Assembly: GCA_905479295.1 (NCBI GenBank)
Contig: CAJQLY010000017.1
Location: forward strand, 76,380 to 125,459
Direction: 5' to 3'
Length of the DNA: 49,080 nt
Origin: an uncultured Gammaproteobacteria bacterium
GTDB lineage: Bacteria > Pseudomonadota > Gammaproteobacteria > UBA4575
The notes under the pieces were generated by a model. The model searched no databases and was not told the DNA's origin. It worked only from the letters and a program-made list of their open reading frames with translations. The position numbers were made by a program, and so were the translations under genes. Of this stretch, positions 19,442-29,373 are shown one piece after another. Position 1 is the stretch's first letter, and each line of letters begins with the position of its first letter.

Positions 19442-20952
19442 TGATGGCAACGACTCAACACAACCGACAGCTTCTATCTGATTTGCTAATGGGTTTTGCT
19501 GCCATTGCACCAGCTGACGATATTGAAATTTATGGTGTTAGTCAGTTCAGTGGTGATACACAACAGGGTGATGTATTCCTTGCGACAGCTAATGGCACAA
19601 CACATGGTTTGAGTTATCAGCAAGATGCAGTTGCACGGGGTGCCGCTGCCATTGTTTGGGAGACGGCAGCAACGATTGATGCTGAGTCTCTAGACTGCAC
19701 AGTCCCTAATGTTGAAGTGCCCGCATTAAGTAAACATGTACTTGAGCTAATCCAGCGCTTCTATGGTCCTGTATCTCAAGGCTTAAGTATTAATGCAGTT
19801 ACAGGTACAGATGGTAAAAGTTCAGTTACCCATCTTTTGGCACAGGCCTTAGATAGTCTAGGTCATAACTGTGGCCTTATTGGTACCTTGGGCTACGGCC
19901 GTCTTTCCCAGTTGAATGGCGCAACGCATACGACACCACCACCGGCACGTTTGGTGCGTGAGTTTTCTCAGTTAGTTGAACAGGGTTGCCAGCAGGTCGC
20001 TATCGAAGCCTCATCACATGCCTTGGCGCAGGGGCGTCTAAACGAGCTGAAAATTAACACTGCAATCTTGACTAATATCAGTCATGACCACCTGGATTAT
20101 CACCAAACACAAGAAGAATATATTGCGGCTAAGGCTAAACTCTTTTTTGATGCCAATGCAGAGTATGTCGTACTCAATATTGATGATGCGGTAGCAGAAG
20201 CTTGGGCTCAATCATGGCAGCAGGCTGCAACGCTAATAAGCTATTCAGTGACGCGAATGGATGCTGATGTCTATGCCAGTTCGATTCGGTACAGCGCTGA
20301 TGGTGTCGACCTGAACCTTCATCTTGGTACTGATTGTCTTGCCATACATAGCAAACTACTTGGTCCATTTAACATCAGTAATTTACTTGCTGTGGCTGCC
20401 GCATTATCTGTGCAAGGCTTTAGTAGGAATCAGGTTAAATCATCATTAGAGCAGTTGTTACCGGTACCTGGGCGTATGCAGATTGTGCCGTCTACAGCTA
20501 GGCACGTCATTGTTGATTTTGCACACACGGCAAATGCCTTGCAGGCGGCGATAGCTGCTGTCCGCGTACATTATTCAGGCCGTCTGATCTGTGTCTTTGG
20601 TTGTGGTGGTGAGCGCGATCAAGCAAAGCGCCAGATGATGGGTGAGGTGGCTGCAAGATATGCTGATGAGATTATTATCACCAATGATAATCCACGAACT
20701 GAGTCCCCTAGTGCAATAGCGGCTGAGATATTAGATGGCGCACAAAAAGCTGCGACAAAGGGACAAGCAATCACAGTCATCTTAGATCGAAAGCAAGCCA
20801 TTGCTACGGCGATTAATCACAGTACGGCCGCTGATGTCATTCTGCTAGCCGGTAAGGGGCATGAGGCCGAGCAGCAAATAGGTAATCAGAAATTTCCCTT
20901 TGATGATGCCTTAGTTGCGGCTGAGCTTCTAAATGGGAGGGCTGATGTCTGA
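19438..20952 (+). CDS. murE: UDP-MurNAc-L-Ala-D-Glu:meso-diaminopimelate ligase
   Basis: MurE adds the third amino acid of the stem peptide. The 504-residue protein has the Mur ligase N-domain (about 20-105), central ATP-binding domain and C-domain (about 345-500). The TNDNPRTESP motif near 420 contains the DNPR signature associated with meso-diaminopimelate rather than lysine. The P-loop reads GTDGKSS (about 122-128) in place of the common GTNGKTT; Lys is kept and Thr to Ser is conservative, so activity is expected. ATG 19438 overlaps the ftsI stop. The next Met codon, 19441, would give an almost identical protein. Confidence 0.96.
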   Translation: MMMATTQHNRQLLSDLLMGFAAIAPADDIEIYGVSQFSGDTQQGDVFLATANGTTHGLSYQQDAVARGAAAIVWETAATIDAESLDCTVPNVEVPALSKHVLELIQRFYGPVSQGLSINAVTGTDGKSSVTHLLAQALDSLGHNCGLIGTLGYGRLSQLNGATHTTPPPARLVREFSQLVEQGCQQVAIEASSHALAQGRLNELKINTAILTNISHDHLDYHQTQEEYIAAKAKLFFDANAEYVVLNIDDAVAEAWAQSWQQAATLISYSVTRMDADVYASSIRYSADGVDLNLHLGTDCLAIHSKLLGPFNISNLLAVAAALSVQGFSRNQVKSSLEQLLPVPGRMQIVPSTARHVIVDFAHTANALQAAIAAVRVHYSGRLICVFGCGGERDQAKRQMMGEVAARYADEIIITNDNPRTESPSAIAAEILDGAQKAATKGQAITVILDRKQAIATAINHSTAADVILLAGKGHEAEQQIGNQKFPFDDALVAAELLNGRADV

Positions 20953-22330
20953 TTGGTTGCAATTAAGTGAGATTGCCAACCTAGCTGATGCTCAATGGCA
21001 AGGACAAGACACTGCCATTACGGGTATTAGTACTGATAGTCGTCGTATTCAGCCAGGTGATTTATTTGTCGCATTGAAAGGTGAACGTTTTGATGCACAT
21101 GATTTTATAAGTCCTGAATTAGAGCAGCAAGCGCAAGCACTGATGGTGCATCAAGCAACAGTAAGCAGTCTGCCTATTTTACAGGTTGATGATACCTTGC
21201 GTGGCCTCTCGCGTTGGGCATCTGCTTGGCGTCAGCAGTTAGATTTAAAGATGCTCAGTATCACTGGTAGCAATGGTAAAACAACAGTTAAGCAAATGTG
21301 TTCTAGCATCCTTGCTCAGATGGGCTCGGTCTGCGCAACAGAGGGTAATCTAAATAACCATATTGGTGTGCCTTTGAGTCTATTAAAGCTACGCCATGAA
21401 CATGATTATGCAGTGATTGAGCTAGGTGCAAATCATCAGTATGAGATTGCACAACTGAGTGAGCTGGCTTTAGCTGATGTGAGTGTGATTACTAATGCAG
21501 GGCCAGCACATCTTGAAGGCTTTGGTTCGCTTGATGGCGTGGCACAGGCTAAGGGTGAAATCATTGACGGTTTAAGCTTAGAGGGCAGCGTAATACTGAA
21601 TGCAGATGATGCTTATTTTGAGCAATGGTGTGAACGTGCTGGTAAGCGCAGGGTGATTAGTTTTGGCTGCTCAGAAAAGGCAGATTATTCAGCAAAATGG
21701 CAGTCTGATAACCGCTTGCAATTAAAGACAGCAGAATATGAATTAAATATTCAGATTGCTCTACAAGGCCAACATAATGCCTATAATGCTGCCGCTGCTG
21801 CAGCAGCTTGTGCGGCACTTGGGGCTACTGCTAAGGCTATTCATGATGGGTTATCAGCGATGCAGGCTATTACAGGACGCCTACAGATGCGTGTTGGCCG
21901 TCATGGTGAGACTATTTTTGATGATAGTTACAACGCTAACCCAGCCAGTGTGAGAGCAGCTATTGAAGTGCTTGCCGCAGCAGCGGGAAGTAACTATCTA
22001 GTCTTAGGTGATATGGGTGAGCTGGGTAGCTCTGGTGGCCAGCTGCATCAAGCAATAGGTAAGTTTGCTAAATCAAAGCATATTCAGAAGGTATATGCCT
22101 TGGGCGATCTCAGTCGGCAAACGGTAGTAGGCTTTGGTTCAGGTGCACAGCATTTTTCTTCCCATGCAGATTTACTCTCTGCCTTGTTGCAGGACTTAAG
22201 TGCCGAACAAGATTCTTCTGTTCACATTCTGGTGAAGGGCTCTCGTTCTATGTCTATGGAGCAGATTGTTGTGGGGTTGCTGGCTACTGATGAACAGTCA
22301 CTAAGTGATACCTGGGAGAACCGATGTTAG
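20945..22330 (+). CDS. murF: UDP-MurNAc-tripeptide:D-Ala-D-Ala ligase
   Basis: MurF adds the D-Ala-D-Ala dipeptide to complete UDP-MurNAc-pentapeptide. The ORF track starts at 20933, but ATG 20945 is favoured: the strong ribosome site GGGAGG (20935-20940) sits five bases upstream and the protein then begins [13 protein letters not shown], giving 461 residues. The N-domain contains [27 protein letters not shown], the ATP loop is [13 protein letters not shown] (about 105-117) and the C-domain starts around 310. It overlaps murE by eight bases and mraY by seven. Confidence 0.96.
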   Translation: MSDWLQLSEIANLADAQWQGQDTAITGISTDSRRIQPGDLFVALKGERFDAHDFISPELEQQAQALMVHQATVSSLPILQVDDTLRGLSRWASAWRQQLDLKMLSITGSNGKTTVKQMCSSILAQMGSVCATEGNLNNHIGVPLSLLKLRHEHDYAVIELGANHQYEIAQLSELALADVSVITNAGPAHLEGFGSLDGVAQAKGEIIDGLSLEGSVILNADDAYFEQWCERAGKRRVISFGCSEKADYSAKWQSDNRLQLKTAEYELNIQIALQGQHNAYNAAAAAAACAALGATAKAIHDGLSAMQAITGRLQMRVGRHGETIFDDSYNANPASVRAAIEVLAAAAGSNYLVLGDMGELGSSGGQLHQAIGKFAKSKHIQKVYALGDLSRQTVVGFGSGAQHFSSHADLLSALLQDLSAEQDSSVHILVKGSRSMSMEQIVVGLLATDEQSLSDTWENRC

Positions 22331-23406
22331 TTCAACTCTTTGAGTATCTTCAGCAGTATTACACAGGCTTTAATGTCTTTGGTTATTTAACCTTGCGTGG
22401 AATATTAGCGGTGTTGACTGCCTTAATTCTGTGTCTGGTCACAGGGCCTTTCATGATCTGCTGCTTTAATAAATATCGAATGGGCCAATCTATTCGTGAT
22501 GACGGCCCACAAAGTCATTTGATCAAAGAGGGTACGCCCACTATGGGTGGTCTGTTTATTCTCTTTAGTGTGTTGCTGACGACTCTATTATGGAGTGATT
22601 TGAGTAATCGTTATGTCTGGATAGTTTGTGCCTGCACCTTGGGTTTTGGTGTGATTGGTGCGATCGATGATATTAAGAAATTAATCCATAGCGATAGTGC
22701 AGGTCTTTCTGCACGTTACAAGTATGTATTGCAGTCCTTAGTCGCCTTACTGATTAGTTGGTCTATTTTTCATAATGCTGAACTGGCTATAGAGACTAAT
22801 TTTTATCTACCACTATTTAAAAATATCGTTATTGATTTGGGGCCATGGTTCATCTTACTCAGCTATTTTGTGATTGTGGGTTCAAGTAATGCAGTGAATC
22901 TAACGGATGGCTTAGATGGCTTAGCCATTATGCCAACCACCTTGGTAGCAGGTGCTCTAGGTATCTTTGCTTATCTTAGTGGCCACGCTGATTTTGCACA
23001 GTATCTGGTAATCCCCCATATCCCTTTGGCTGCTGAATTAGTTATTTTCTGTGCGGCATTAGTTGGTGCTGGACTTGGTTTCTTATGGTTTAACACTTAT
23101 CCGGCACAGGTCTTTATGGGCGATGTCGGAGCGCTGGCCTTAGGGGCTGCCTTGGGTGTCGTTGCAGTATTGGTACGACAAGAAGTGGTGCTCTTTATTA
23201 TGGGTGGTGTGTTCGTTGTAGAGACTGTATCTGTAATGATGCAGGTGGCTTCTTTTAAGCTCACAGGTAAACGTATTTTCCGTATGGCACCACTACATCA
23301 TCACTTTGAATTAAATGGTTGGCCTGAGCCTAGAGTAATTGTTCGTTTCTGGATTATCACAGTAATTTTAGTGTTAATCGGTTTAGCCACCTTAAAGATT
23401 CGTTGA
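22324..23406 (+). CDS. mraY: Phospho-N-acetylmuramoyl-pentapeptide transferase
   Basis: MraY transfers phospho-MurNAc-pentapeptide to undecaprenyl phosphate, making lipid I in the inner membrane. The 360-residue length equals E. coli MraY. About ten membrane segments are visible. Active-site motifs are GAIDDIKKL with paired aspartates (about 115), [13 protein letters not shown] (about 188-200), the [10 protein letters not shown] loop (about 264-273) and the histidine motif [15 protein letters not shown] (about 321-335). It overlaps murF and is followed nine bases later by murD. Confidence 0.97.
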   Translation: MLVQLFEYLQQYYTGFNVFGYLTLRGILAVLTALILCLVTGPFMICCFNKYRMGQSIRDDGPQSHLIKEGTPTMGGLFILFSVLLTTLLWSDLSNRYVWIVCACTLGFGVIGAIDDIKKLIHSDSAGLSARYKYVLQSLVALLISWSIFHNAELAIETNFYLPLFKNIVIDLGPWFILLSYFVIVGSSNAVNLTDGLDGLAIMPTTLVAGALGIFAYLSGHADFAQYLVIPHIPLAAELVIFCAALVGAGLGFLWFNTYPAQVFMGDVGALALGAALGVVAVLVRQEVVLFIMGGVFVVETVSVMMQVASFKLTGKRIFRMAPLHHHFELNGWPEPRVIVRFWIITVILVLIGLATLKIR

Positions 23407-23415
23407 TTAAAGAGG

Positions 23416-24777
23416 ATGAAAACGCAGGCGCTAATGCAGCTAGATAATCGACAATTTGTCATCGTTGGCAGTGGTATCTCTGGGTACTCAGCCCTGCGCT
23501 ATTTATTGGCGCAAGGGTATGCAGTGCGGGTGATGGATACACGTGAGATTGCACCTAATGCAAGTGAGATTAAAGACTTACTGCCAGCGACATCGATTCA
23601 TTTTGGTGGTTTGCAACAAGAGTGGTTAGAGCAAAGTGACGTGATTGTATTGAGTCCTGGGCTATCTCCACAGGAGCCAGCGATAGCGGAGGCAGTCGCA
23701 AAGGGTGTGACACTGATTGGTGACGTCGAGTTATTCGCCCAAGTTTGTACTAAACCCTATATAGCGATTACAGGCTCTAATGGTAAATCGACAGTCACCA
23801 CACTAGTCACTGAGCTATTACATAGCCAAGGTATTAAGGCCTATATGGGTGGCAATATTGGCACCCCAGTACTCGATTTATTACAGCAGAAAGATGCCGA
23901 GCTCTATGTGTTGGAGCTATCTAGCTTCCAATTAGAAACCTGCCCATCACTAGCACCAGTCGCTGCTACGGTATTGAATATCAGTGATGATCATATGGAT
24001 AGGCATAGTTCACTTGCACGTTATAGTGAAGTGAAAGATCGGATTTATCATAAAGCGGCATATGGCGTTTATGCAGAAGACTATCCATTGCAACCACAAG
24101 TACATGAGAAACAGGTTGTACGTTTTGGTATTACACAACAAGTAGGAATTGATTTTTCTGTTGAGTTATATAATCAACGACGCTGTCTTATGCGTATGGG
24201 TGAGCACTTAATTGCTGCGGATGAGCTGACATTGCCAGGGGCTATGGGAGAGCTGAATGTGTTGGCAGCTTTGGCTTTAGTTGAGCCTTACATAAAAGAC
24301 AAGACAGCAATGCTAGCAGTTTTGCGTGGTTTTGAAGGTCTACCTCATCGTTGCCAATTAGTCGCTGAACATGCAGATGTGCTTTGGGTAAATGATAGTA
24401 AAGGTACTAATCCAGGCGCAACGATGGCGGCGATAAAAAGTTTTGACCGCGGTATGGTCTTAATTCTTGGTGGTGTACATAAGGGTGGCGCAATAGATGA
24501 TTTGATCGAGTTGATTCGCCATCGCATTCACAGTGTTATTTTACTTGGCCGTGATGCGGCAGTCTTTGCTGAGGCATTAGAAGGGCATGCTTGTTATCAA
24601 GCATCTGATTTGGCGGCAGCAGTGACATTAAGTATCGAGCACTCTCGCGCTGGAGATGTTGTCTTGTTCTCTCCTGCCTGCGCTAGCTTTGATATGTTTG
24701 ATAACTATCAGCAGCGTGGTGCCAGCTTTGTACAATTAGTACATAAGCAGGTTGTAGGAGGGCAGCATGTTGTTTAA
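23416..24777 (+). CDS. murD: UDP-N-acetylmuramoyl-L-alanine:D-glutamate ligase
   Basis: MurD adds D-glutamate to UDP-MurNAc-L-Ala. The 453-residue protein has a Rossmann-like N-domain (VIVGSGISGYSALRYLL, about 14-30), the ATP loop ITGSNGKSTVTTL (about 117-129), the LELSSFQLE block and the C-domain containing VNDSKGTNPGATMAAI (about 325-340). A ribosome site (AAGAGG) precedes ATG 23416. It overlaps ftsW by 11 bases. No missing motif seen. Confidence 0.96.
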   Translation: MKTQALMQLDNRQFVIVGSGISGYSALRYLLAQGYAVRVMDTREIAPNASEIKDLLPATSIHFGGLQQEWLEQSDVIVLSPGLSPQEPAIAEAVAKGVTLIGDVELFAQVCTKPYIAITGSNGKSTVTTLVTELLHSQGIKAYMGGNIGTPVLDLLQQKDAELYVLELSSFQLETCPSLAPVAATVLNISDDHMDRHSSLARYSEVKDRIYHKAAYGVYAEDYPLQPQVHEKQVVRFGITQQVGIDFSVELYNQRRCLMRMGEHLIAADELTLPGAMGELNVLAALALVEPYIKDKTAMLAVLRGFEGLPHRCQLVAEHADVLWVNDSKGTNPGATMAAIKSFDRGMVLILGGVHKGGAIDDLIELIRHRIHSVILLGRDAAVFAEALEGHACYQASDLAAAVTLSIEHSRAGDVVLFSPACASFDMFDNYQQRGASFVQLVHKQVVGGQHVV

Positions 24778-25951
24778 ACAAAAGCCACTGCCATGGGCAG
24801 AGCAATTGTCGGAGCATATCGACCTACGTTTATTATATGTGCTGCTTATCCTGATTGCAGTCGGTATCACTATGACGACTTCAACTACGGTTGAGATGGC
24901 GTATAAGAATGGTTTGCCTGCCTTTACGCAGGTCAAGCGTCAGTTAATATTCATGGCGCTGGGTCTGATTGTTATGTTCATGGTATCGCGTATATCGCTG
25001 CGTGTATGGCAACGTTTGGGGCCATTAGCATTAGTGATCGCGTTTGCTCTTTTAATTCTAGTATTAGTCCCTGGTATCGGGCGTAGCGTCAACGGCAGTA
25101 GTCGTTGGTTGGCTATTGGTCCCTTCACTTTACAAGTTTCTGAATTTGCCAAAGTGGCGCTTATTATTTATCTCGCTGGTTACATTGTGCGTCATCAAGA
25201 ACGTTTGCACATAGAGCTTTCTGCCTTTATTAATCCAATGTTAGTGCTGTCAGCCTTTGTTGGCCTGCTTATGTTAGAGCCAGACTTTGGCTCATCAGTT
25301 GTCTTTGTTGTGATTGCCTTTGCTATGTTGTTTTTGGGTGGCGCACGATTCATCTACTGTTTTATCGCATTAATTTTGGGTGGTGCTGGTCTTGCTTTAC
25401 TAGCCTTGAGTGAAAACTATCGTCTGGCTCGCTTAACCGGTTTTATGGACCCATGGGCAGACCCTCAAAATACTGGCTTTCAATTAATTCAAGCCCTGAT
25501 TGCAATCGGCAATGGGGGCGCCTTTGGTGTTGGTCTCGGTGACAGCATGCAGAAGTTGTTTTACCTGCCAGAAGCACATAACGATTTTGTCTTTGCTGTA
25601 CTTGCAGAAGAGACTGGACTCTTTGGTGTAACGCTTTTATTGGCAACCTATGTCTTCATGATTTGGCGTTGTTTTGATTTAGCGGCACAAGCGGGTCGTT
25701 CAGGTCTGATGTTTGCACAAGCAGTTGGCTATGGTTGTTCGGTTTGGTTTGCCTTGCAGACGTTAATTAGTCTCGGTGTGAATATGGGTGTATTGCCAAC
25801 TAAAGGTCTTAGTTTGCCGTTGATCAGTGTCGGTGGTAGTAATTTTCTGGCAACCAGTATTGCCTTAGGTTTGATGATGCGTGTCTATCTCGAAATCAAC
25901 CAACAAGGTGCACGTCGCAGGTCATTGAGAAGTAGCGGGGTGCGGACATGA
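24767..25951 (+). CDS. ftsW: Septal peptidoglycan glycosyltransferase FtsW
   Basis: FtsW is the SEDS-family polymerase that builds septal glycan strands from lipid II with FtsI. The 394-residue protein has about ten membrane segments. SEDS signatures are SRWLAIGPFTLQVSEFAKVALI (about 107-128), LEPDFGSS in the central region (about 173-180) with the catalytic aspartate, and near the end GVLPTKGLSLPLISVGGSNFL (about 342-362). The GGSNFLAT ending resembles FtsW of gammaproteobacteria rather than RodA. It overlaps murD by 11 bases and murG by four. The longest frame start is used because it suits the cytoplasmic N-tail. Confidence 0.96.
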   Translation: MLFKQKPLPWAEQLSEHIDLRLLYVLLILIAVGITMTTSTTVEMAYKNGLPAFTQVKRQLIFMALGLIVMFMVSRISLRVWQRLGPLALVIAFALLILVLVPGIGRSVNGSSRWLAIGPFTLQVSEFAKVALIIYLAGYIVRHQERLHIELSAFINPMLVLSAFVGLLMLEPDFGSSVVFVVIAFAMLFLGGARFIYCFIALILGGAGLALLALSENYRLARLTGFMDPWADPQNTGFQLIQALIAIGNGGAFGVGLGDSMQKLFYLPEAHNDFVFAVLAEETGLFGVTLLLATYVFMIWRCFDLAAQAGRSGLMFAQAVGYGCSVWFALQTLISLGVNMGVLPTKGLSLPLISVGGSNFLATSIALGLMMRVYLEINQQGARRRSLRSSGVRT

Positions 25952-27045
25952 GACCAGTGATGATTATGGCTGGTGGTACCGGTGGACATGTATTTCCTGC
26001 ATTGGCAGTGGCTAAAGAACTGCGTCAACGAGGCGTGCCTATTGTTTGGGTTGGTACAGCAAATGGTATTGAAGCTGATGTTGTTCCAGCAGCAGGATTG
26101 CGTTTAATTCATATGCATATTCAAGGCTTGCGCGGCAAAGGTAAGCTGCAGTTATTGAAGGCTCCTTTTTTATTGGCTAGGGCGATGGCAGAGGCATTTG
26201 TTATTGTTCTGCGTGAGCGACCACAGACCTTACTAGGTATGGGTGGTTTTGTTGCGGGGCCCTGCGCCTTGGCTGCTAGTCTGCTGCGTATGCCGTTAGT
26301 GATTCATGAGCAGAATGCAACTGTAGGTTTGACTAATCGCTTACTGGCCCCACTCGCTACAACTTTCTTTAGCGGCTTTGATCTCACCCAATCAAATGCA
26401 AAAGCGGTGCACTGTGGTAATCCGGTGCGCTCTGAAATGCTATCTCTGCCAACTCCAGATGAGCGCTATGCAGGCAGAACAGAGGCGCGGCGGATTTTGA
26501 TTATTGGTGGCAGTCTTGGTGCACGTGGTCTGAATCAGTTATTGCCGATTAGTTTGGCTGCTATTGAGCAAGCGCAGACATTAGAGATTTGGCATCAAAC
26601 GGGCAAGCAGCAAATTGATGAGGTGAGTCAGGTTTATAAAGATAAAGGGCTGAAAGCACGTGTGACGCCATTTATTGAGGATATGGCTGCTGCCTATGCC
26701 TGGGCTGATTTATTGATTTGCCGTAGTGGCGCAATGACCCTTGCTGAGATAGCGAGTGTTGGTCTACCCGCCGTATTAGTGCCATATCCGCATGCGGTAG
26801 ATGATCATCAAACCAGTAATGCCAACAGCTTTGTGCGTATTGGTGCAGCCTATCTGATGCAAGAGCGAGATACTACAGCAGAGCAGATGTCTGCGTTATT
26901 AAGCAAATTGATATCTAAGCCTGAGCAATTGCTTGCGATGGCGAATGTAGCATATAGCCTGCGCCGAGCAGATGCAGTCACTATGCTTGCAGATAGTTGT
27001 CAGCAGGGTGGTGGTTCACCTGCGAGTGCCGGAGGTCTGCGTTAA
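25948..27045 (+). CDS. murG: Undecaprenyl-PP-MurNAc-pentapeptide GlcNAc transferase
   Basis: MurG adds GlcNAc to lipid I to form lipid II at the cytoplasmic face. The 365-residue GT-B protein has the N-terminal glycine-rich loop MIMAGGTGGHVFPALAVA (about 5-22), a second loop LGMGGFVAGPCALAA, the linker GGSLGARGLNQLLP (about 188-201) and the UDP-GlcNAc site CRSGAMTLAEIASVGLPAVLVP (about 259-280) followed by DDHQTSNA. It overlaps ftsW by four bases. Its last codons contain the GGAGG that serves as ribosome site for murC. Confidence 0.97.
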   Translation: MRPVMIMAGGTGGHVFPALAVAKELRQRGVPIVWVGTANGIEADVVPAAGLRLIHMHIQGLRGKGKLQLLKAPFLLARAMAEAFVIVLRERPQTLLGMGGFVAGPCALAASLLRMPLVIHEQNATVGLTNRLLAPLATTFFSGFDLTQSNAKAVHCGNPVRSEMLSLPTPDERYAGRTEARRILIIGGSLGARGLNQLLPISLAAIEQAQTLEIWHQTGKQQIDEVSQVYKDKGLKARVTPFIEDMAAAYAWADLLICRSGAMTLAEIASVGLPAVLVPYPHAVDDHQTSNANSFVRIGAAYLMQERDTTAEQMSALLSKLISKPEQLLAMANVAYSLRRADAVTMLADSCQQGGGSPASAGGLR

Positions 27046-28481
27046 TGAAGAGTCTAAGCGGCCTGATGCCTAAACGTGGTGTTAAAAATATATTCTTCAT
27101 CGGTATTGCTGGTGTTGGTATGAGTGGTATTGCTGAGGTCTTACTCAGTCTTGACTATCAAGTCTTTGGCTCTGATCAAGTAGAAAATGCAGCCAGTCGT
27201 CGCCTACTTGATTTGGGTGCGACCATCTATCAGGAACATGTTGCCGAACAGGTTGAGAGCATGGATGTGATTGTTGTGTCGTCTGCAATCCAGCCTGATA
27301 ACGTCGAGCTTATGCGGGCCCATGAAAAACGTATTCCAGTTATTCCTAGAGCGGAAATGTTGGCTGAGGTGATGCGTTTCCGCCAAGGTATTGCGATTGC
27401 AGGTACGCATGGTAAAACCACAACAACCAGTCTGGTTGCTGCGGTTTTAGGTGAGGCAGGTTTAGATCCAACCTTTATTATTGGTGGCAAGGTTAATAGC
27501 ACGGGGAGTCATTCACGCTTGGGTGCTGGTGATTTAATGATTGCTGAAGCCGATGAGAGTGATGCGTCGTTTCTGCACCTACAACCAGTAGTTGCTGTTG
27601 TCACTAATATTGATGCTGACCACCTGTCTGCCTATGAGAATGACTTTTCGAAACTACGTGCAGCCTTTGTTGAATTTCTGCATAACTTACCTTTTTATGG
27701 TTTGGCTGTGCTTTGTATTGATGATCCGGAAGTGCGCTCAATATTGCCTGATTTAGGACGTCCCTTTATTAGCTATGGTTTTTCTGAGGACGCCGATGTG
27801 CGTGCACATGATCTTGTGCATGAGCAGGGTAAAGTATCATTTTCAGTAACGGTTTCAGCTGCGGCAGAAGAGCTGAAATTCCGTCTTAATTTGCCTGGTG
27901 AGCATAATGTGCAAAATGCCTTGGCGGCGATTGCTATTGGTTTGGAATGTAATCTGGATACCGCCTCCATTGCACAGGCATTGAGTTCTTTTGCTGGTAT
28001 CGGTAGACGTATGCAATGCCTGGGTCGTGTGCCTTATGCAGATGGTGAAGTGTGTTTTTATGATGATTATGCGCACCACCCTAGGGAACTAATCGCAAGC
28101 TTAAATGCAACGCGTGCAGCATGGCCGGGAAAACGTCTCGTTGCCGTCTTTCAGCCGCATCGGTATAGCCGAACAGGTGATCTGTTTGATGACTTTATTG
28201 ATGCCTTAGCTTTGGTCGATGTATTGCTCCTGATGCCAGTCTATGCCGCTGGCGAAGAGCCACTGCAAGATGCAGACAGTGCTGCTCTGGCGCATGCATT
28301 ACGCAATAAAGGATTAGTTGAACCTATCTTGCTGACGGCTGAGCAGTCACTCTTTGTCGCACTTAAAAATATTATGTTAGTGGATGACTTAGTCCTGACT
28401 ATGGGTGCAGGCAGCATAGGCCGTTTAGCGCAGGAAGCCTTTGACCAATTTAATCAGGAGGCGAGCCATCATGTTAGCTGA
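27045..28481 (+). CDS. murC: UDP-N-acetylmuramate:L-alanine ligase
   Basis: MurC adds L-alanine to UDP-MurNAc, the first peptide-forming step. The ORF track runs from 26997, inside murG, but ATG 27045 is favoured: GGAGG at 27031-27035 is well placed and the protein then reads MKSLSGLMPKRGVKNIFFIG, giving 478 residues. The N-domain has FIGIAGVGMSGIAEVLL (about 17-33), the ATP loop is IAGTHGKTTTTSL (about 115-127), followed by DEADESDASFL-type metal and substrate contacts and the C-domain block FQPHRYSRTGDLFDDF. It overlaps murG by one base. Confidence 0.96.
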   Translation: MKSLSGLMPKRGVKNIFFIGIAGVGMSGIAEVLLSLDYQVFGSDQVENAASRRLLDLGATIYQEHVAEQVESMDVIVVSSAIQPDNVELMRAHEKRIPVIPRAEMLAEVMRFRQGIAIAGTHGKTTTTSLVAAVLGEAGLDPTFIIGGKVNSTGSHSRLGAGDLMIAEADESDASFLHLQPVVAVVTNIDADHLSAYENDFSKLRAAFVEFLHNLPFYGLAVLCIDDPEVRSILPDLGRPFISYGFSEDADVRAHDLVHEQGKVSFSVTVSAAAEELKFRLNLPGEHNVQNALAAIAIGLECNLDTASIAQALSSFAGIGRRMQCLGRVPYADGEVCFYDDYAHHPRELIASLNATRAAWPGKRLVAVFQPHRYSRTGDLFDDFIDALALVDVLLLMPVYAAGEEPLQDADSAALAHALRNKGLVEPILLTAEQSLFVALKNIMLVDDLVLTMGAGSIGRLAQEAFDQFNQEASHHVS

Positions 28482-29373
28482 GTTACAGGCGTTGGATGTT
28501 CGCGGCAAGCTAGTCTTTGATGAGCCGATGATGGCATATAACACCTGGGGTGTTGGTGGTAGAGCACAGTGCGTATTTCAGCCAGCTGATATGGCTGATC
28601 TACAAGCCTTCTTTAAACAATATGATGGTGCACTTCCATTTTTCTGGATGGGCTTGGGTTCAAACGTCTTAATCCCTGATGAGGGTCTATCAGGGGTGGT
28701 TGTGATTTCACATCCTGGCCTGCAAAAAATCAGTTATGAAGATGGCTGTAGTGTTTATGTTGAGGCGGGTGTCGCTTGTTCTAAGCTGGCGCGTAATTCT
28801 GTGAAGCATGGACTTCAGGGTGTTGAATTTATGGCTGGTATCCCTGGAACAGTCGGTGGTGCTTTAGCAATGAATGCTGGTGCTTTTGGTGGCTGTACTT
28901 GGGAGCATGTTCAATCATTAGAGGTGATTACTCGTGCTGGTGAGGTGCAACAACGCCCAGCAGATCAATTTAAGGTTTCCTATCGATCAGTAGAGACGAC
29001 TGATAATGAATGGTTTGTTGCTGCTCACTTTCAATTATCGCCAGCTAAAGAAGATGAAGACTCAGTTTCAATTCGGGAACTATTGGCTAAACGTAATGAT
29101 AGTCAACCAATTGGAGAGAAGAACTGTGGCTCTGTATTTAAAAATCCTCCTGGTCTATTTGCAGCGAAGATGATTGAAGAATGTGGTCTTAAAGGATTGA
29201 GGATTGGAGGTGCAGAGATCTCTCCTAAGCATGCCAATTTTATCACTAACATTGGTAATGCAAGTGCTACAGATATTACACAGTTGATGTCGACAGTGAT
29301 GAGTGCAGTGAAAAAACAATATGGCATTGAATTAGAGCCTGAAGTGCGTCTGCTCGGTGGGATGGAATGGTGA
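28471..29373 (+). CDS. murB: UDP-N-acetylenolpyruvoylglucosamine reductase, short (type II-like) form
   Basis: MurB reduces the enolpyruvyl group with NADPH and FAD to yield UDP-MurNAc. ATG 28471 is chosen over the track start 28441 because AGGAGG lies at about 28456-28461 and the protein then opens MLAELQALDVRGKLVFDEPM, with 300 residues. FAD-binding blocks are WMGLGSNVLIPDEG (about 64-77) and FMAGIPGTVGGALAMNAGAFGG (about 120-141); the catalytic serine is in CGSVFKNPPG (about 220). The length and GSVFKNP loop resemble type II MurB rather than the 342-residue E. coli type I. Overlaps murC and ddl. Confidence 0.95.
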   Translation: MLAELQALDVRGKLVFDEPMMAYNTWGVGGRAQCVFQPADMADLQAFFKQYDGALPFFWMGLGSNVLIPDEGLSGVVVISHPGLQKISYEDGCSVYVEAGVACSKLARNSVKHGLQGVEFMAGIPGTVGGALAMNAGAFGGCTWEHVQSLEVITRAGEVQQRPADQFKVSYRSVETTDNEWFVAAHFQLSPAKEDEDSVSIRELLAKRNDSQPIGEKNCGSVFKNPPGLFAAKMIEECGLKGLRIGGAEISPKHANFITNIGNASATDITQLMSTVMSAVKKQYGIELEPEVRLLGGMEW

